From NCBI RefSeq assembly GCF_001613065.1, contig NZ_BDBQ01000061.1, forward strand, positions 42,500 to 106,499: a DNA stretch of 64,000 nt. The letters are read 5' to 3'. Position 1 is the first letter of the stretch. Each line of letters opens with the position of its first letter. Below, one piece after another: positions 17,782 through 25,903 of the stretch. Origin of the DNA: Nocardia miyunensis NBRC 108239 (GTDB taxonomy: Bacteria; Actinomycetota; Actinomycetes; Mycobacteriales; Mycobacteriaceae). Both the position numbers and the translations under genes were made by a program. A model generated the notes under the pieces. The model had not been told where the DNA came from. It made no database searches and saw nothing but the letters and a program-made list of their open reading frames with translations.

Positions 17782-17832
17782 GCCTCGATGCAATCACCGC
17801 TGCGCTCAGACGACAATTAAAGATCGATTACC

Positions 17833-17845
17833 TTGACAAATTGAC
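17833..17845 (-). promoter_or_regulatory. Direct repeat upstream of phhA (two TTGAC 3 nt apart)
   Basis: On the + strand TTGAC occurs at 17833-17837 and again at 17841-17845, about 50 nt before the phhA start. This is possible regulator half-sites or a -35 region; evidence is weak. Confidence 0.25.
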
Positions 17846-17879
17846 TAGTTGGTTCGGTATCGATCGGGGTTCGGAGCCA

Positions 17880-18311
17880 TCAGAAGAAGCCGTCGTCCCG
17901 GTTGCCGTCCTCGAAACCGCGTTCGTACGCATGTTCGGAGTCATCGTCGCCGTCCAATAGCTCACCGAGCAGCATGCCGCCGACCACGCCCGCCGCACCC
18001 GCGCCGACCACCGCGGCGGTGCTGTGCCCCTGACGCTGTGCCGGGTACCCGGGCTGCTGATAGCCGGGCTGCTGATACCCCGGCTGCGGCTGATATCCCG
18101 GCTGGGGATAGCCCGGCTGCGGGTAACCGGGCTGCGGGTATCCGGGCTGGGGATAACCCTGCTGCACGGGCTGATAGAAGGGCGGCTGCGTCGTCTGAAT
18201 ACGTTGCGCACACATCTGGCAGACCTCGACGGGGCGCGCCACACCCCACTGTGGCAGCCACATCGCCTGCGTTACGGCCTGGCCGTGCGAGGGATCGAAG
18301 AAGCAGATCAC
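17880..18311 (-). CDS. Hypothetical protein with YPQPG repeats and glycine-zipper C-terminus
   Basis: The 143-residue protein is not recognised. Residues 1-35 contain Cys3, a His and a CxxC (VCQMCAQ), possibly a small zinc-binding head. Residues about 46-95 are seven or more repeats of GYPQP/GYQQP. Residues about 100-118 form a small Ala/Gly-rich segment (AAVVGAGAAGVVGGMLLGELL) like a glycine zipper that could enter a membrane. The tail is acidic. GTG start at 18311 with AAGGA 8 nt upstream. Repeats of this kind are common in actinobacterial surface or assembly proteins, but no function can be given. Confidence 0.7.
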   Translation of the reverse strand: MICFFDPSHGQAVTQAMWLPQWGVARPVEVCQMCAQRIQTTQPPFYQPVQQGYPQPGYPQPGYPQPGYPQPGYQPQPGYQQPGYQQPGYPAQRQGHSTAAVVGAGAAGVVGGMLLGELLDGDDDSEHAYERGFEDGNRDDGFF

Positions 18312-18620
18312 AACATATTCCTTCTACGAAAGCGCCCGGCTCCCTACAGGAGTCGGACTTCGGGACTGTCTGGACTGCCAACGCCGGGAGCGTGCCGCGA
18401 AGTTCCCGTTCTCCTCGCCCCTCACGGTTCTGTGACCACTGCCATCCGCGTGCTCGCCCACCCGCGAATCGCCGACGGATGTGACCGGAATCCGCTCGCG
18501 CGGCGGAACCGCGGCGTCCCCGAGGTGATCACGCCACGGTCGTACGACGAAGGCCGTTCGCATCCGAGGATGCGAACGGCCTTCGGGGCCTTGCCTTTCC
18601 GGGCGTCCCGGAGCGAATCC
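18312..18620. other. Intergenic region between the YPQPG gene and sdhB
   Basis: About 309 nt with no convincing gene. It holds the sdh operon terminator hairpin (18549-18584) and the unassigned promoter of the YPQPG gene. Nothing else was recognised. Confidence 0.6.
18549..18584 (-). terminator. Strong hairpin terminator at the end of sdhCDAB
   Basis: Perfect inverted arms of 17 nt (18549-18565 and 18568-18584), forming about 16 bp with a 4-nt loop, lie 36 nt after the sdhB stop. There is no U-run, as is usual for GC-rich actinobacterial terminators. Confidence 0.75.
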
Positions 18621-19394
18621 CTACCGCGCGAACAGCAGAGCGCGCTTGACCTCCTGGATCGCCTTGGTCACCTCGATGCCGCGGGGGCAGGCGTCGGTGC
18701 AGTTGAAGGTGGTGCGGCAGCGCCACACTCCCTCGACGTCGTTGAGGATGTCCAGGCGCTCGCGGGCGCCCTCGTCACGGCTGTCGAAGATGAAGCGGTG
18801 CGCGTTCACGATCGCGGCCGGGCCGAAGTAGCTGCCGTCGTTCCAGTACACCGGGCACGAGGTGGTGCAGCAGGCGCACAGGATGCACTTGGTGGTGTCG
18901 TCGAACCGGTGCCGGTCGGTCTGCGACTGGATACGCTCGCGGGTGGGCTCGTTACCCGAGGTGATCAGGTACGGCTTGACCGCGCGGAACGCGTCGAAGA
19001 ACGGCTCCATGTTCACCACGAGGTCCTTCTCCACGGGCAGGCCGCGGATGGGTTCGACGGTCATGGTGAGGGTCTTACCGCTCTTGGGCAGCATGTCGCG
19101 CATCAGCACCTTGCACGCCAGCCGGTTCACGCCGTTGATGCGCATGGCGTCCGAACCGCAGACGCCGTGCGCGCACGAGCGGCGGAAGGTGAGCGTGCCG
19201 TCCAGATAGGACTTGATGTACAGCAGCACGTTCAGGAAACGGTCGGTGGGCAGCACCGGGACCTGGAAGGAATCCCAGTGCGCGCCCAGATCGTTCTCCG
19301 GATTGAACCGGGCGATCTTCACGGTGACCATGACCGACCCGTCCGGAACGGGGGCCGGTTTCTGCCCTGCGGGAGCTTCGGCTACAGCAGTCAT
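18621..19394 (-). CDS. sdhB: Succinate dehydrogenase iron-sulfur subunit
   Basis: The 257-residue subunit carries electrons from SdhA to the membrane quinone site. The 2Fe-2S cluster ligands are in SCAHGVCGSDAM and the following CKVL; the 4Fe-4S and 3Fe-4S ligands are in CILCACCTTSCPVYW and CRTTFNCTDACPRGI. The start codon shares one base with the sdhA stop, so the two are coupled. Last gene of sdhC-sdhD-sdhA-sdhB. Confidence 0.97.
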   Translation of the reverse strand: MTAVAEAPAGQKPAPVPDGSVMVTVKIARFNPENDLGAHWDSFQVPVLPTDRFLNVLLYIKSYLDGTLTFRRSCAHGVCGSDAMRINGVNRLACKVLMRDMLPKSGKTLTMTVEPIRGLPVEKDLVVNMEPFFDAFRAVKPYLITSGNEPTRERIQSQTDRHRFDDTTKCILCACCTTSCPVYWNDGSYFGPAAIVNAHRFIFDSRDEGARERLDILNDVEGVWRCRTTFNCTDACPRGIEVTKAIQEVKRALLFAR

Positions 19395-21175
19395 CAGTAC
19401 TTACGCTCCATCGGCTCGTAACGGGTCTGCACGACCGGTTTGAAGTCCAGCCGGATGTCGGCGATCAGCTCCGCCGGCGTACCGGGCTCGACCTGCTTGT
19501 ACGCCATGGTGTGGCGCATGAAGTTGGTGTCGTCGCGGTTGGGGTAGTCCTCGCGGGCATGGCCGCCGCGTGACTCCTTGCGGTTCAGCGCGCCCACCAC
19601 GGTCACTTCCGCCAGTTCCAGCAGGAAGCCGAGTTCGACGGCCTCGAGCAGATCGCTGTTGTAGCGCTTGCCCTTGTCCTGCACGGTGATGTACTGGTAG
19701 CGCTCCTTGAACCCGTGGATATCGGTGAGGACCTGCTTGAGGGTGTCCTCGGTGCGGAACACACCGGCATTGGCGTCCATGGTGGCCTGCAGTTCGCCGC
19801 GGATGTCGGCGACGCGCTCGTTGCCGTGTTCGGACAGCAGATTGGCCAGCCAGTCCTGCACCATCGTCGCCGGGTTCTCCGGCAGGTCGACGAAGTCGTG
19901 GCGCTGGGCGTACTCCGCGGCGGCGATACCCGAGCGGCGCCCGAACACGTTGATGTCCAGCAGCGAGTTGGTGCCCAGCCGGTTCGAGCCGTGCACCGAC
20001 ACGCACGCGCACTCACCGGCGGCGTACAGACCGGGCACGATATCGGTGTTGTTGCGCAGCACTTCGCCGTGGATGCGGGTGGGGATGCCGCCCATGACGT
20101 AGTGGCAGGTCGGCATGACCGGTACCGGCTCCTTGACCGGGTCCACGCCCAGGTAGGTGCGGGAGAATTCGGTGATGTCCGGGAGTTTCTCCTCGAGCAC
20201 GTCCGCACCGAGGTGGGTCACGTCGATGAAGACGTAATCCTTGTTCGGCCCGCCGCCGCGGCCCTCGGCCACCTCCATGACCATCGACCGGGCGACGATG
20301 TCGCGCGGGGCGAGGTCCTTGATGGTCGGTGCGTAGCGTTCCATGAACCGCTCACCCGAGGCGTTGCGCAGGATGCCGCCCTCGCCGCGGACCGCCTCGG
20401 AGATGAGGATGCCCAGACCGGCCAGGCCCGTGGGGTGGAACTGGTGGAATTCCATGTCCTCCAAGGGAAGTCCCTTGCGGAACACGATCGCCATGCCGTC
20501 GCCGGTGAGCGTGTGCGCGTTGGAGGTGGTCTTGTACATCCGGCCCGAACCACCCGTGGCGAAGATGATCGCCTTGGCGTGGAAGACGTGCAGCTTGCCG
20601 GTGGCCAGCTCGTAGGCGACCACGCCGGTCGCGACCTGGCCGCGGTCGGTGTCGGTGAGCAGCAGGTCCAGGACGTAGAACTCGTTGTAGAACTCCACGT
20701 CGTGCTTGACGCAGTTCTGATACAGCGTCTGCAGGATCATGTGACCGGTGCGGTCCGCGGCGTAGCACGCGCGCCGGACCGGCGCCTTGCCGTGGTCGCG
20801 GGTGTGACCGCCGAAGCGGCGCTGGTCGATCCGGCCCTCGGGGGTCCGGTTGAACGGCAGGCCCATCTTCTCCAGGTCCAGCACCGCGTCGATGGCCTCC
20901 TTGGCCATGATCTCCGCGGCGTCCTGGTCGACCAGATAGTCACCACCCTTGACGGTGTCGAAGGTGTGCCACTCCCAGTTGTCTTCCTCCACGTTCGCCA
21001 GCGCGGCGCACATGCCGCCCTGGGCCGCGCCGGTGTGGCTGCGAGTGGGGTAGAGCTTGGTCAGCACGGCGGTGCGGACCCGGGGCCCTGCCTCGATCGC
21101 CGCACGCATACCCGCGCCACCGGCGCCGACGATCACCACATCGTAGCGGTGTTCCTCAATCGGGTTCTCGGTCAT
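19394..21175 (-). CDS. sdhA: Succinate dehydrogenase flavoprotein subunit
   Basis: The 593-residue catalytic subunit oxidises succinate to fumarate with covalently bound FAD. It has the dinucleotide-binding GAGGAGMRAA near residue 18, the flavin-linking His47 in RSHTGAAQGG, and the active-site EFHQFHPTG and RNGSNRLG-type blocks (VHGSNRLGTNSLLD). ATG 21175 is chosen for AAAGGA just upstream; the frame extends a further 16 codons to 21223 without support. Between sdhD and this gene lies a repeat element (21194-21254). Confidence 0.97.
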   Translation of the reverse strand: MTENPIEEHRYDVVIVGAGGAGMRAAIEAGPRVRTAVLTKLYPTRSHTGAAQGGMCAALANVEEDNWEWHTFDTVKGGDYLVDQDAAEIMAKEAIDAVLDLEKMGLPFNRTPEGRIDQRRFGGHTRDHGKAPVRRACYAADRTGHMILQTLYQNCVKHDVEFYNEFYVLDLLLTDTDRGQVATGVVAYELATGKLHVFHAKAIIFATGGSGRMYKTTSNAHTLTGDGMAIVFRKGLPLEDMEFHQFHPTGLAGLGILISEAVRGEGGILRNASGERFMERYAPTIKDLAPRDIVARSMVMEVAEGRGGGPNKDYVFIDVTHLGADVLEEKLPDITEFSRTYLGVDPVKEPVPVMPTCHYVMGGIPTRIHGEVLRNNTDIVPGLYAAGECACVSVHGSNRLGTNSLLDINVFGRRSGIAAAEYAQRHDFVDLPENPATMVQDWLANLLSEHGNERVADIRGELQATMDANAGVFRTEDTLKQVLTDIHGFKERYQYITVQDKGKRYNSDLLEAVELGFLLELAEVTVVGALNRKESRGGHAREDYPNRDDTNFMRHTMAYKQVEPGTPAELIADIRLDFKPVVQTRYEPMERKY

Positions 21176-21193
21176 ACTGTGTCCTTTTCTTCG

Positions 21194-21254
21194 CATGATC
21201 GGGCGGCTTCCGTGGTTACGCACGCTGCCGCCTCCAGCCGCTGACCGCTCATGC
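21194..21254. repeat. Dispersed 61-bp repeat with inverted ends, copy 1 (sdhD-sdhA gap)
   Basis: The segment begins CATGATCGGG and ends CCGCTCATGC, so its ends are near-perfect inverted repeats. It shares the core CGTGGTTACGC and CGCTGCCGC and about 80 percent of its bases with a segment inside pmmB (30761-30821). Likely a small non-autonomous repeat element (inference). It fills most of the 93-nt gap inside the otherwise tight sdh operon. Confidence 0.65.
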
Positions 21255-21268
21255 GAGGTGGCCCGTTC

Positions 21269-21700
21269 CTAACTGATGTTGGGGTCGAAGGTGAAGATGA
21301 CGTAGGTGCCCACGCCCATGATCAGGATCATCGCGATGACCAGCAGGGTCTTGAGCCAGAACCGGGTGGAGTCCTTGCGGGAGTAGTCGTCGATGACGGT
21401 GCGCAGGCCGTTGCCGCCGTGCAGTTGGGCCAGCCACAGCATGGCCAGGTCCCAGATCTGCCAGAACGGGCTGGCCCAGCGTCCGGCCACGAAAGCGAAG
21501 TTGAGCCGCTTCACGCCGCCGTCGAGCATCAGCATGATCGTCATGTGGCCCAGGACCAGCACGATCAGCAGGATGCCGGAGAAGCGCATGAACAGCCACG
21601 CGTACTTCTCGAAGTTGTTGCCCGAGGCGCGCCGCGGCGTGCGGGGCGAGTCGAGGCTGGCGGGGCGGTCGTAGGACTTGCCGAGAACGGGTGCGGTCAT
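21269..21700 (-). CDS. sdhD: Succinate dehydrogenase membrane anchor subunit
   Basis: The 143-residue hydrophobic subunit has three membrane helices (about residues 35-55, 75-93 and 116-137) that help form the quinone and heme sites. A His in the first helix (VLGHMTIM) is a plausible heme ligand. Start ATG at 21700, 4 nt after the sdhC stop. Identification rests on operon position, size and the pattern FSGILLIVLVLGH. Confidence 0.93.
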   Translation of the reverse strand: MTAPVLGKSYDRPASLDSPRTPRRASGNNFEKYAWLFMRFSGILLIVLVLGHMTIMLMLDGGVKRLNFAFVAGRWASPFWQIWDLAMLWLAQLHGGNGLRTVIDDYSRKDSTRFWLKTLLVIAMILIMGVGTYVIFTFDPNIS

Positions 21701-21704
21701 GGTC

Positions 21705-22109
21705 TCAGAGCTCCGTCGTGATCATGTAGAACAGCTGGCGACCCACACCCATACCGGCCACGATCACCCAGACCGCGAGCACGATCCAGAGCATCAGCCG
21801 CTGGTACTTGGGGCCCTTGGACCAGAAGTCGACCAGGATGACCCGGATGCCGTTGAGCGCGTGGAACAGCACGGCTACGACCAGGGCCATCTCCATCAGG
21901 GCGACGATCGGGTTCTTGTAGGTCTCGATCGCCCGGTTGTAGGTGTCCGGGCTGACCCGCACCAGAGCGGTGTCGAGCACGTGGACGAAGAGGAAGAAGA
22001 AGATGGTCACACCGGTGATCCGGTGCAGCGCCCAGGACCACATGCCAGGGTCGCCGCGGTACAGAGTCTTCCGCTTCGGCTGAGCCGGAGCTTCCAGCGT
22101 GGTGGTCAT
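21705..22109 (-). CDS. sdhC: Succinate dehydrogenase cytochrome b556 subunit
   Basis: The 134-residue subunit has three helices and carries the SdhC signature LHRITGV near residue 28 and FVHVLDTALV, with a His that may ligate heme. ATG 22109 is preferred over a TTG at 22127. First gene of the operon; its promoter must lie in the 333-nt divergent gap shared with cdd. Confidence 0.93.
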   Translation of the reverse strand: MTTTLEAPAQPKRKTLYRGDPGMWSWALHRITGVTIFFFLFVHVLDTALVRVSPDTYNRAIETYKNPIVALMEMALVVAVLFHALNGIRVILVDFWSKGPKYQRLMLWIVLAVWVIVAGMGVGRQLFYMITTEL

Positions 22110-22442
22110 AGAGTGCGGTGCCTCCAACGTCGTTGTGGACCCGTCGGGCGGGCCGGCAGTCTGATCCGGTCGCAGATTTCGGCGCGGACATCAGGAGCCG
22201 TTGGAGCTGAATACACCAGCTCTGTGCCCGGAGCCGACACCCCGACGGCGGTGGCCGGCGGTGCATGGCCAAACCTGAACCGATCTTTCAGAACTGTAAT
22301 CCCCGGACATTCGCGGAACTAATTCGGCGTGCCGCTCGTTGGACCGGAATTCCGTGAGTTAGGTTTGCCTTGCCTGATATCCAGAAGTGCTCGAGGTAGC
22401 TTTTCCTCGACCGTGAACGACCAGCTCGAGCGGAGCCTCGGA
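22110..22442. other. Divergent promoter region of sdhCDAB and cdd
   Basis: About 333 nt without a convincing gene, carrying the control regions of both units. One notable element is an iron-box-like sequence at 22359-22377. No clear -10/-35 pair was assigned for sdhC. Confidence 0.6.
22359..22377 (+). promoter_or_regulatory. IdeR/DmdR iron-box-like site
   Basis: TTAGGTTTGCCTTGCCTGA matches the consensus iron box of actinobacterial IdeR/DmdR (TTAGGTTAGGCTAACCTAA) at 14 of 19 positions, with both TTAGG and CCT ends kept. It lies 66 nt before cdd and about 250 nt before sdhC. Function is inferred only. Confidence 0.4.
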
Positions 22443-22844
22443 ATGTCGGAAATTGATTGGGATATATTGCGCCACAATGCATTCGAAGTTATGCAGAATG
22501 CGTATGCCCCATACTCGGAGTATCCGGTGGGCGCCGCCGCGCGCACTGTCGATGGCCGAATGGTGCTCGGGTGCAATGTGGAAAATGTCTCATACGGGTT
22601 GGGGCTGTGTGCCGAATGTGTACTGGTCGGTAACCTCTGCGCGTCCGGCGGGGGAAGATTGCTGGCGATTGCTGTGTGCGATTCCCGCGGGGTGGTTCTG
22701 ATGCCATGCGGGCGTTGCCGGCAGCTGCTCTACGAGCACGGAGGCGGCGATCTGCTGGTCGATCACGCGGACGGTCCGGTGCCGCTGAACCGTTTGCTGC
22801 CGTTTGCCTTCGGGCCCGATGATCTTGCGGCGGGACGGAAATGA
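22443..22844 (+). CDS. cdd: Cytidine deaminase
   Basis: The 133-residue zinc enzyme deaminates cytidine and deoxycytidine to uridine and deoxyuridine in pyrimidine salvage. Catalytic Glu58 and zinc ligands Cys56, Cys89 and Cys92 are visible in LCAEC and PCGRC; the substrate loop is CNVENVSYG. ATG 22443 gives the normal family length; an upstream ATG (22329) would add 38 residues unlike the family. It is followed by deoA and add, as in the mycobacterial cdd-deoA-add order. Confidence 0.95.
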   Translation: MSEIDWDILRHNAFEVMQNAYAPYSEYPVGAAARTVDGRMVLGCNVENVSYGLGLCAECVLVGNLCASGGGRLLAIAVCDSRGVVLMPCGRCRQLLYEHGGGDLLVDHADGPVPLNRLLPFAFGPDDLAAGRK

Positions 22845-23151
22845 TGTGAGCTTTCGCACGGCTTTTCCGTGACGCTGACCGTTCGCTCGACAGGGGGTTC
22901 GTCCGGTTGGAACCGGTTTGCCGCGCGGGTGATCTGACCGTGTTTCGGAAAGTCTTGTGGTGCAACGAGTTACGGTGTCCCACCGGGTGGCCGAAGAGGC
23001 GGATGTGAGCTGCGTTACGTGCCGATCGGCCGTGCGCGAGGCCCGGTCTCGCATTCGCTGCGTCGTGACGGGATATCGGCGAACGGACATTTCTCCCCGG
23101 AATCCGCACGAGATTCCCCGGTACTCGGCATCCTCTGGGAGTCTGTCGGGC
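22845..23151. other. Intergenic region between cdd and deoA
   Basis: About 307 nt with no supported gene. It contains a perfect palindrome CCGGTT-GG-AACCGG at 22903-22916, a possible operator. Nothing else was recognised. Confidence 0.5.
22903..22916. promoter_or_regulatory. Palindrome CCGGTT-GG-AACCGG upstream of deoA
   Basis: Fourteen bases with perfect 6-bp arms, 236 nt before the deoA start and 59 nt after cdd. Could bind a repressor of nucleoside catabolism; no regulator gene is adjacent. Confidence 0.35.
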
Positions 23152-24456
23152 ATGGTGAGTGTGCATTCGGCGGTGTCGGTGATCGCGGCCAAACGCGACG
23201 GCGGGGAGTTGACGGACGAGCAGATCGACTGGGTGGTCGACGGGTTCACCCGCGGCGAGGTGGCCGACGAGCAGATGTCGGCCTTGGCGATGGCGATCGT
23301 CCTGCGCGGGATGAATCGGCGCGAGATCGCCCGTTGGACGGGCGCGATGATCGAGTCCGGGCAGCGGATGAGCTTCGCCGATCTGCCGCGCCCGACCGTC
23401 GACAAACATTCCACCGGCGGTGTCGGAGACAAGATCACCCTGCCGCTCGCGCCACTGGTCGCCGCCTGCGGTGCGGCCGTGCCGCAGCTGTCCGGGCGCG
23501 GCCTGGGACATACCGGCGGCACGCTGGACAAGCTCGAGTCGATACCAGGTTGGCGAGCAGACGTCCCGGTCCCGCAAATGCGCCGGATGCTGGCGGATCC
23601 GGCGATCGGCGCGGTGATCTGCGCCGCCGGGGCCGATCTGGCGCCCGCCGACAAGCGGCTCTACGCATTGCGGGACGTCACCGGGACCGTGGAATCGATT
23701 CCGCTGATCGCCGCCTCGATCATGAGCAAGAAGATCGCCGAGGGCACCGCGGCGCTGGTACTGGACGTCAAGGCCGGGGCGGGCGCGTTCATGAAGACGC
23801 TCGATTCGGCGCGTGAATTGGCAACGGCCATGGTCGAACTGGGCGCCGACGCGGGCCTGCGCACCGTGGCGCTGCTGACCTCGATGGACACCCCGCTCGG
23901 CCGGACCGCGGGCAACGCCCTCGAAGTCGCCGAATCGGTCGAGGTGCTGTCGGGCGGCGGTCCCGCCGATGTGGTCGAACTGACCCTCGCCCTGGCCCGG
24001 GAAATGCTGGCGCAGGCCGGAATCCGCGACGTCGATCCGGCGGACGCCCTCGCCGACGGTCGTGCGATGGATCACTGGAAGGCGATGGTCCGGGCCCAAG
24101 GCGGCGATCCGGACGCGGCCCTGCCCGTCGCCGCGCATACCGAGATCCTCACCGCCGAACGATCCGGCACGCTCACCCGGCTCGACGCGATGGGCGTCGG
24201 CCTGGCCGCGTGGCGTCTCGGGGCCGGGCGAGCGCGTCAGGGTGATCCGGTCCAATTCGGCGCGGGCGTGGAGATGCATGCGAAACCCGGCGAGACCGTC
24301 GTCGCGGGGCAGCCGCTGCTCACCCTGCACACGGACACCCCCGAGGCGTTCCCCGCCGCCCGCGAGGCCCTGAGCGACGCGCACACCATCGATCCCGTGC
24401 CCGTGTCGGATGCGGTCGTGCACGTCTCGATCGTGCTCGACCGTATTGCCCCCTGA
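23152..24456 (+). CDS. deoA: Thymidine phosphorylase
   Basis: The 434-residue enzyme splits thymidine or deoxyuridine with phosphate to the base and 2-deoxyribose 1-phosphate. The phosphate/substrate signature KHSTGGVGDK is at residues 85-94, followed by LSGRGLGHTGGTLDKLESIPG. ATG 23152 is chosen because homology-like sequence begins there (VHSAVSVIAAKRDGGELTDEQIDWVV); the frame is open upstream to 22957 with unrelated sequence. Acts downstream of cdd in salvage and degradation. Confidence 0.95.
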   Translation: MVSVHSAVSVIAAKRDGGELTDEQIDWVVDGFTRGEVADEQMSALAMAIVLRGMNRREIARWTGAMIESGQRMSFADLPRPTVDKHSTGGVGDKITLPLAPLVAACGAAVPQLSGRGLGHTGGTLDKLESIPGWRADVPVPQMRRMLADPAIGAVICAAGADLAPADKRLYALRDVTGTVESIPLIAASIMSKKIAEGTAALVLDVKAGAGAFMKTLDSARELATAMVELGADAGLRTVALLTSMDTPLGRTAGNALEVAESVEVLSGGGPADVVELTLALAREMLAQAGIRDVDPADALADGRAMDHWKAMVRAQGGDPDAALPVAAHTEILTAERSGTLTRLDAMGVGLAAWRLGAGRARQGDPVQFGAGVEMHAKPGETVVAGQPLLTLHTDTPEAFPAAREALSDAHTIDPVPVSDAVVHVSIVLDRIAP

Positions 24457-24777
24457 ACGCCTGATCGCGTCGGCTCCGATGGTTGTGCCGGTCGGGCCCG
24501 AAGCGCCGCGGTCGTGATCGGCATCCGGTCGGATCACCTCTCCGTCGTAATCGCCCTCGATCGCGTGGGCTTCGACCGATCTCTCGGCTCTCTCGCGCGG
24601 GCTCGGTCGTAGGTGCTCCTGACCGCGTCGACTCGGGCCGCACGGGCCCTCGGGCGGCCGTCGGCGAGAATCGGCCAGGCTACGTGCGGGCAACCGGAAG
24701 GGGACGATTCGCCCTCGAAGGGGTGGACACCGGGAGAGTTCGCTGCGGAACTCGGCGGATGCGGCTAGCGTCGTTAC
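24457..24777. other. Intergenic region between deoA and add
   Basis: About 321 nt. Apart from the add -10 hexamer at its end no gene, terminator or repeat was recognised. Confidence 0.5.
24766..24771 (+). promoter_or_regulatory. -10 hexamer TAGCGT for add
   Basis: TAGCGT ends 6 nt before the add ATG and no Shine-Dalgarno is present, again consistent with leaderless transcription. Confidence 0.5.
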
Positions 24778-25869
24778 ATGACTGGACCGATGCCTTTGAC
24801 TCTCGCCTCGATCCGCCAGGCCCCGAAGGCCGTGCTGCACGATCACCTCGACGGTGGATTGCGCCCCGCGACCGTGCTGGAACTCGCGGGACAGTGCGGT
24901 TACGACCAGTTGCCCGCCCAGGACGCCGCCGCGCTGGGCAACTGGTTCCGCGATGCGGCAGACAGCGGATCACTCGAGCGATATCTGGAAACCTTCGCGC
25001 ATACCACCGCCGTCATGCAGACCGCCGAGGGCCTGCGCCGCGTGGCCCGCGAATGCGCCCTGGACCTGGCCGAGGACGGCGTGGTGTACGCCGAGGTGCG
25101 TTTCGCGCCCGAACAACATCTACAGCGCGGCCTCACCCTGGACGAGGTCGTCGAACACACCCTGGCGGGCTTCCACGAGGGCGAACGACTGGCCGCCGAC
25201 GCGGGCACGCCCATCCGGGTGGTATGCCTGCTCACCGCGATGCGGCATGCGGCGCGATCGCTCGAGATCGCGGAGCTGACCGTGCGGTGGCGCGATCGCG
25301 GCGTGGGCGGATTCGATATCGCCGGGGCCGAGGCGGGCTATCCGCCCAGCCGGCACCTGGACGCCTTCGAATACATGCGGGCCAACTGCGCGCACTTCAC
25401 CATCCACGCCGGTGAGGCATTCGGCCTGCCGTCCATCCACGAGGCCGTCGCGTTCTGCGGCTGCGAGCGCCTGGGCCACGGTGTGCGCATCACCGACGAC
25501 ATCACCGACTCCGAATCCGAGCCGAAACTCGGGCTGGTCGCCAATTACGTTCGGGACCAGCGGATTCCGCTGGAGCTGTGCCCGTCCTCGAATGTGCAGA
25601 CCGGCGCGGTGCCCTCCCTGGAGAAGCATCCGTTCGACCTGCTGGCTCGGCTGCGCTTCCGCGTCACGGTCAACACCGACAACCGGCTGATGAGCGATAC
25701 CAGCATGAGCCGCGAAATGCTCAAACTCGTCGACACGTTCGGTTACGGCTGGAGCGATCTCGAACGCTTCACCATCAACGCCATGAAGTCCGCCTTCATC
25801 CCCTTCCCCGAACGCCTCCGCATCATCGACGAACTCATCAAGCCCGGTTACGCGGTACTGCTGGGCTAG
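24778..25869 (+). CDS. add: Adenosine deaminase
   Basis: The 363-residue zinc enzyme deaminates adenosine and deoxyadenosine to inosine forms. Metal ligands His21 and His23 are in LHDHLDGG; the catalytic HAGE lies near 211-214 and the late metal/substrate Asp in TVNTDNR near 300. SSNVQTG is also present. Length fits bacterial Add (about 330-365). It ends at a shared convergent terminator. Confidence 0.95.
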   Translation: MTGPMPLTLASIRQAPKAVLHDHLDGGLRPATVLELAGQCGYDQLPAQDAAALGNWFRDAADSGSLERYLETFAHTTAVMQTAEGLRRVARECALDLAEDGVVYAEVRFAPEQHLQRGLTLDEVVEHTLAGFHEGERLAADAGTPIRVVCLLTAMRHAARSLEIAELTVRWRDRGVGGFDIAGAEAGYPPSRHLDAFEYMRANCAHFTIHAGEAFGLPSIHEAVAFCGCERLGHGVRITDDITDSESEPKLGLVANYVRDQRIPLELCPSSNVQTGAVPSLEKHPFDLLARLRFRVTVNTDNRLMSDTSMSREMLKLVDTFGYGWSDLERFTINAMKSAFIPFPERLRIIDELIKPGYAVLLG

Positions 25870-25877
25870 CCGACCCC

Positions 25878-25902
25878 ACCCCGCGCCTGCCCGGCGCGGG
25901 GT
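25878..25902. terminator. Bidirectional terminator between add and the Rv3311-like gene
   Basis: Perfect 10-bp stem ACCCCGCGCC (25878-25887) / GGCGCGGGGT (25893-25902) with a 5-nt loop, placed between two convergent stop codons. Confidence 0.75.
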
Positions 25903-25903
25903 T

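Noticed and set aside
22489..24846. 785-codon open frame on the minus strand opposite cdd and deoA
   Set aside because: Antisense shadow of two enzymes with intact catalytic motifs; no protein character.
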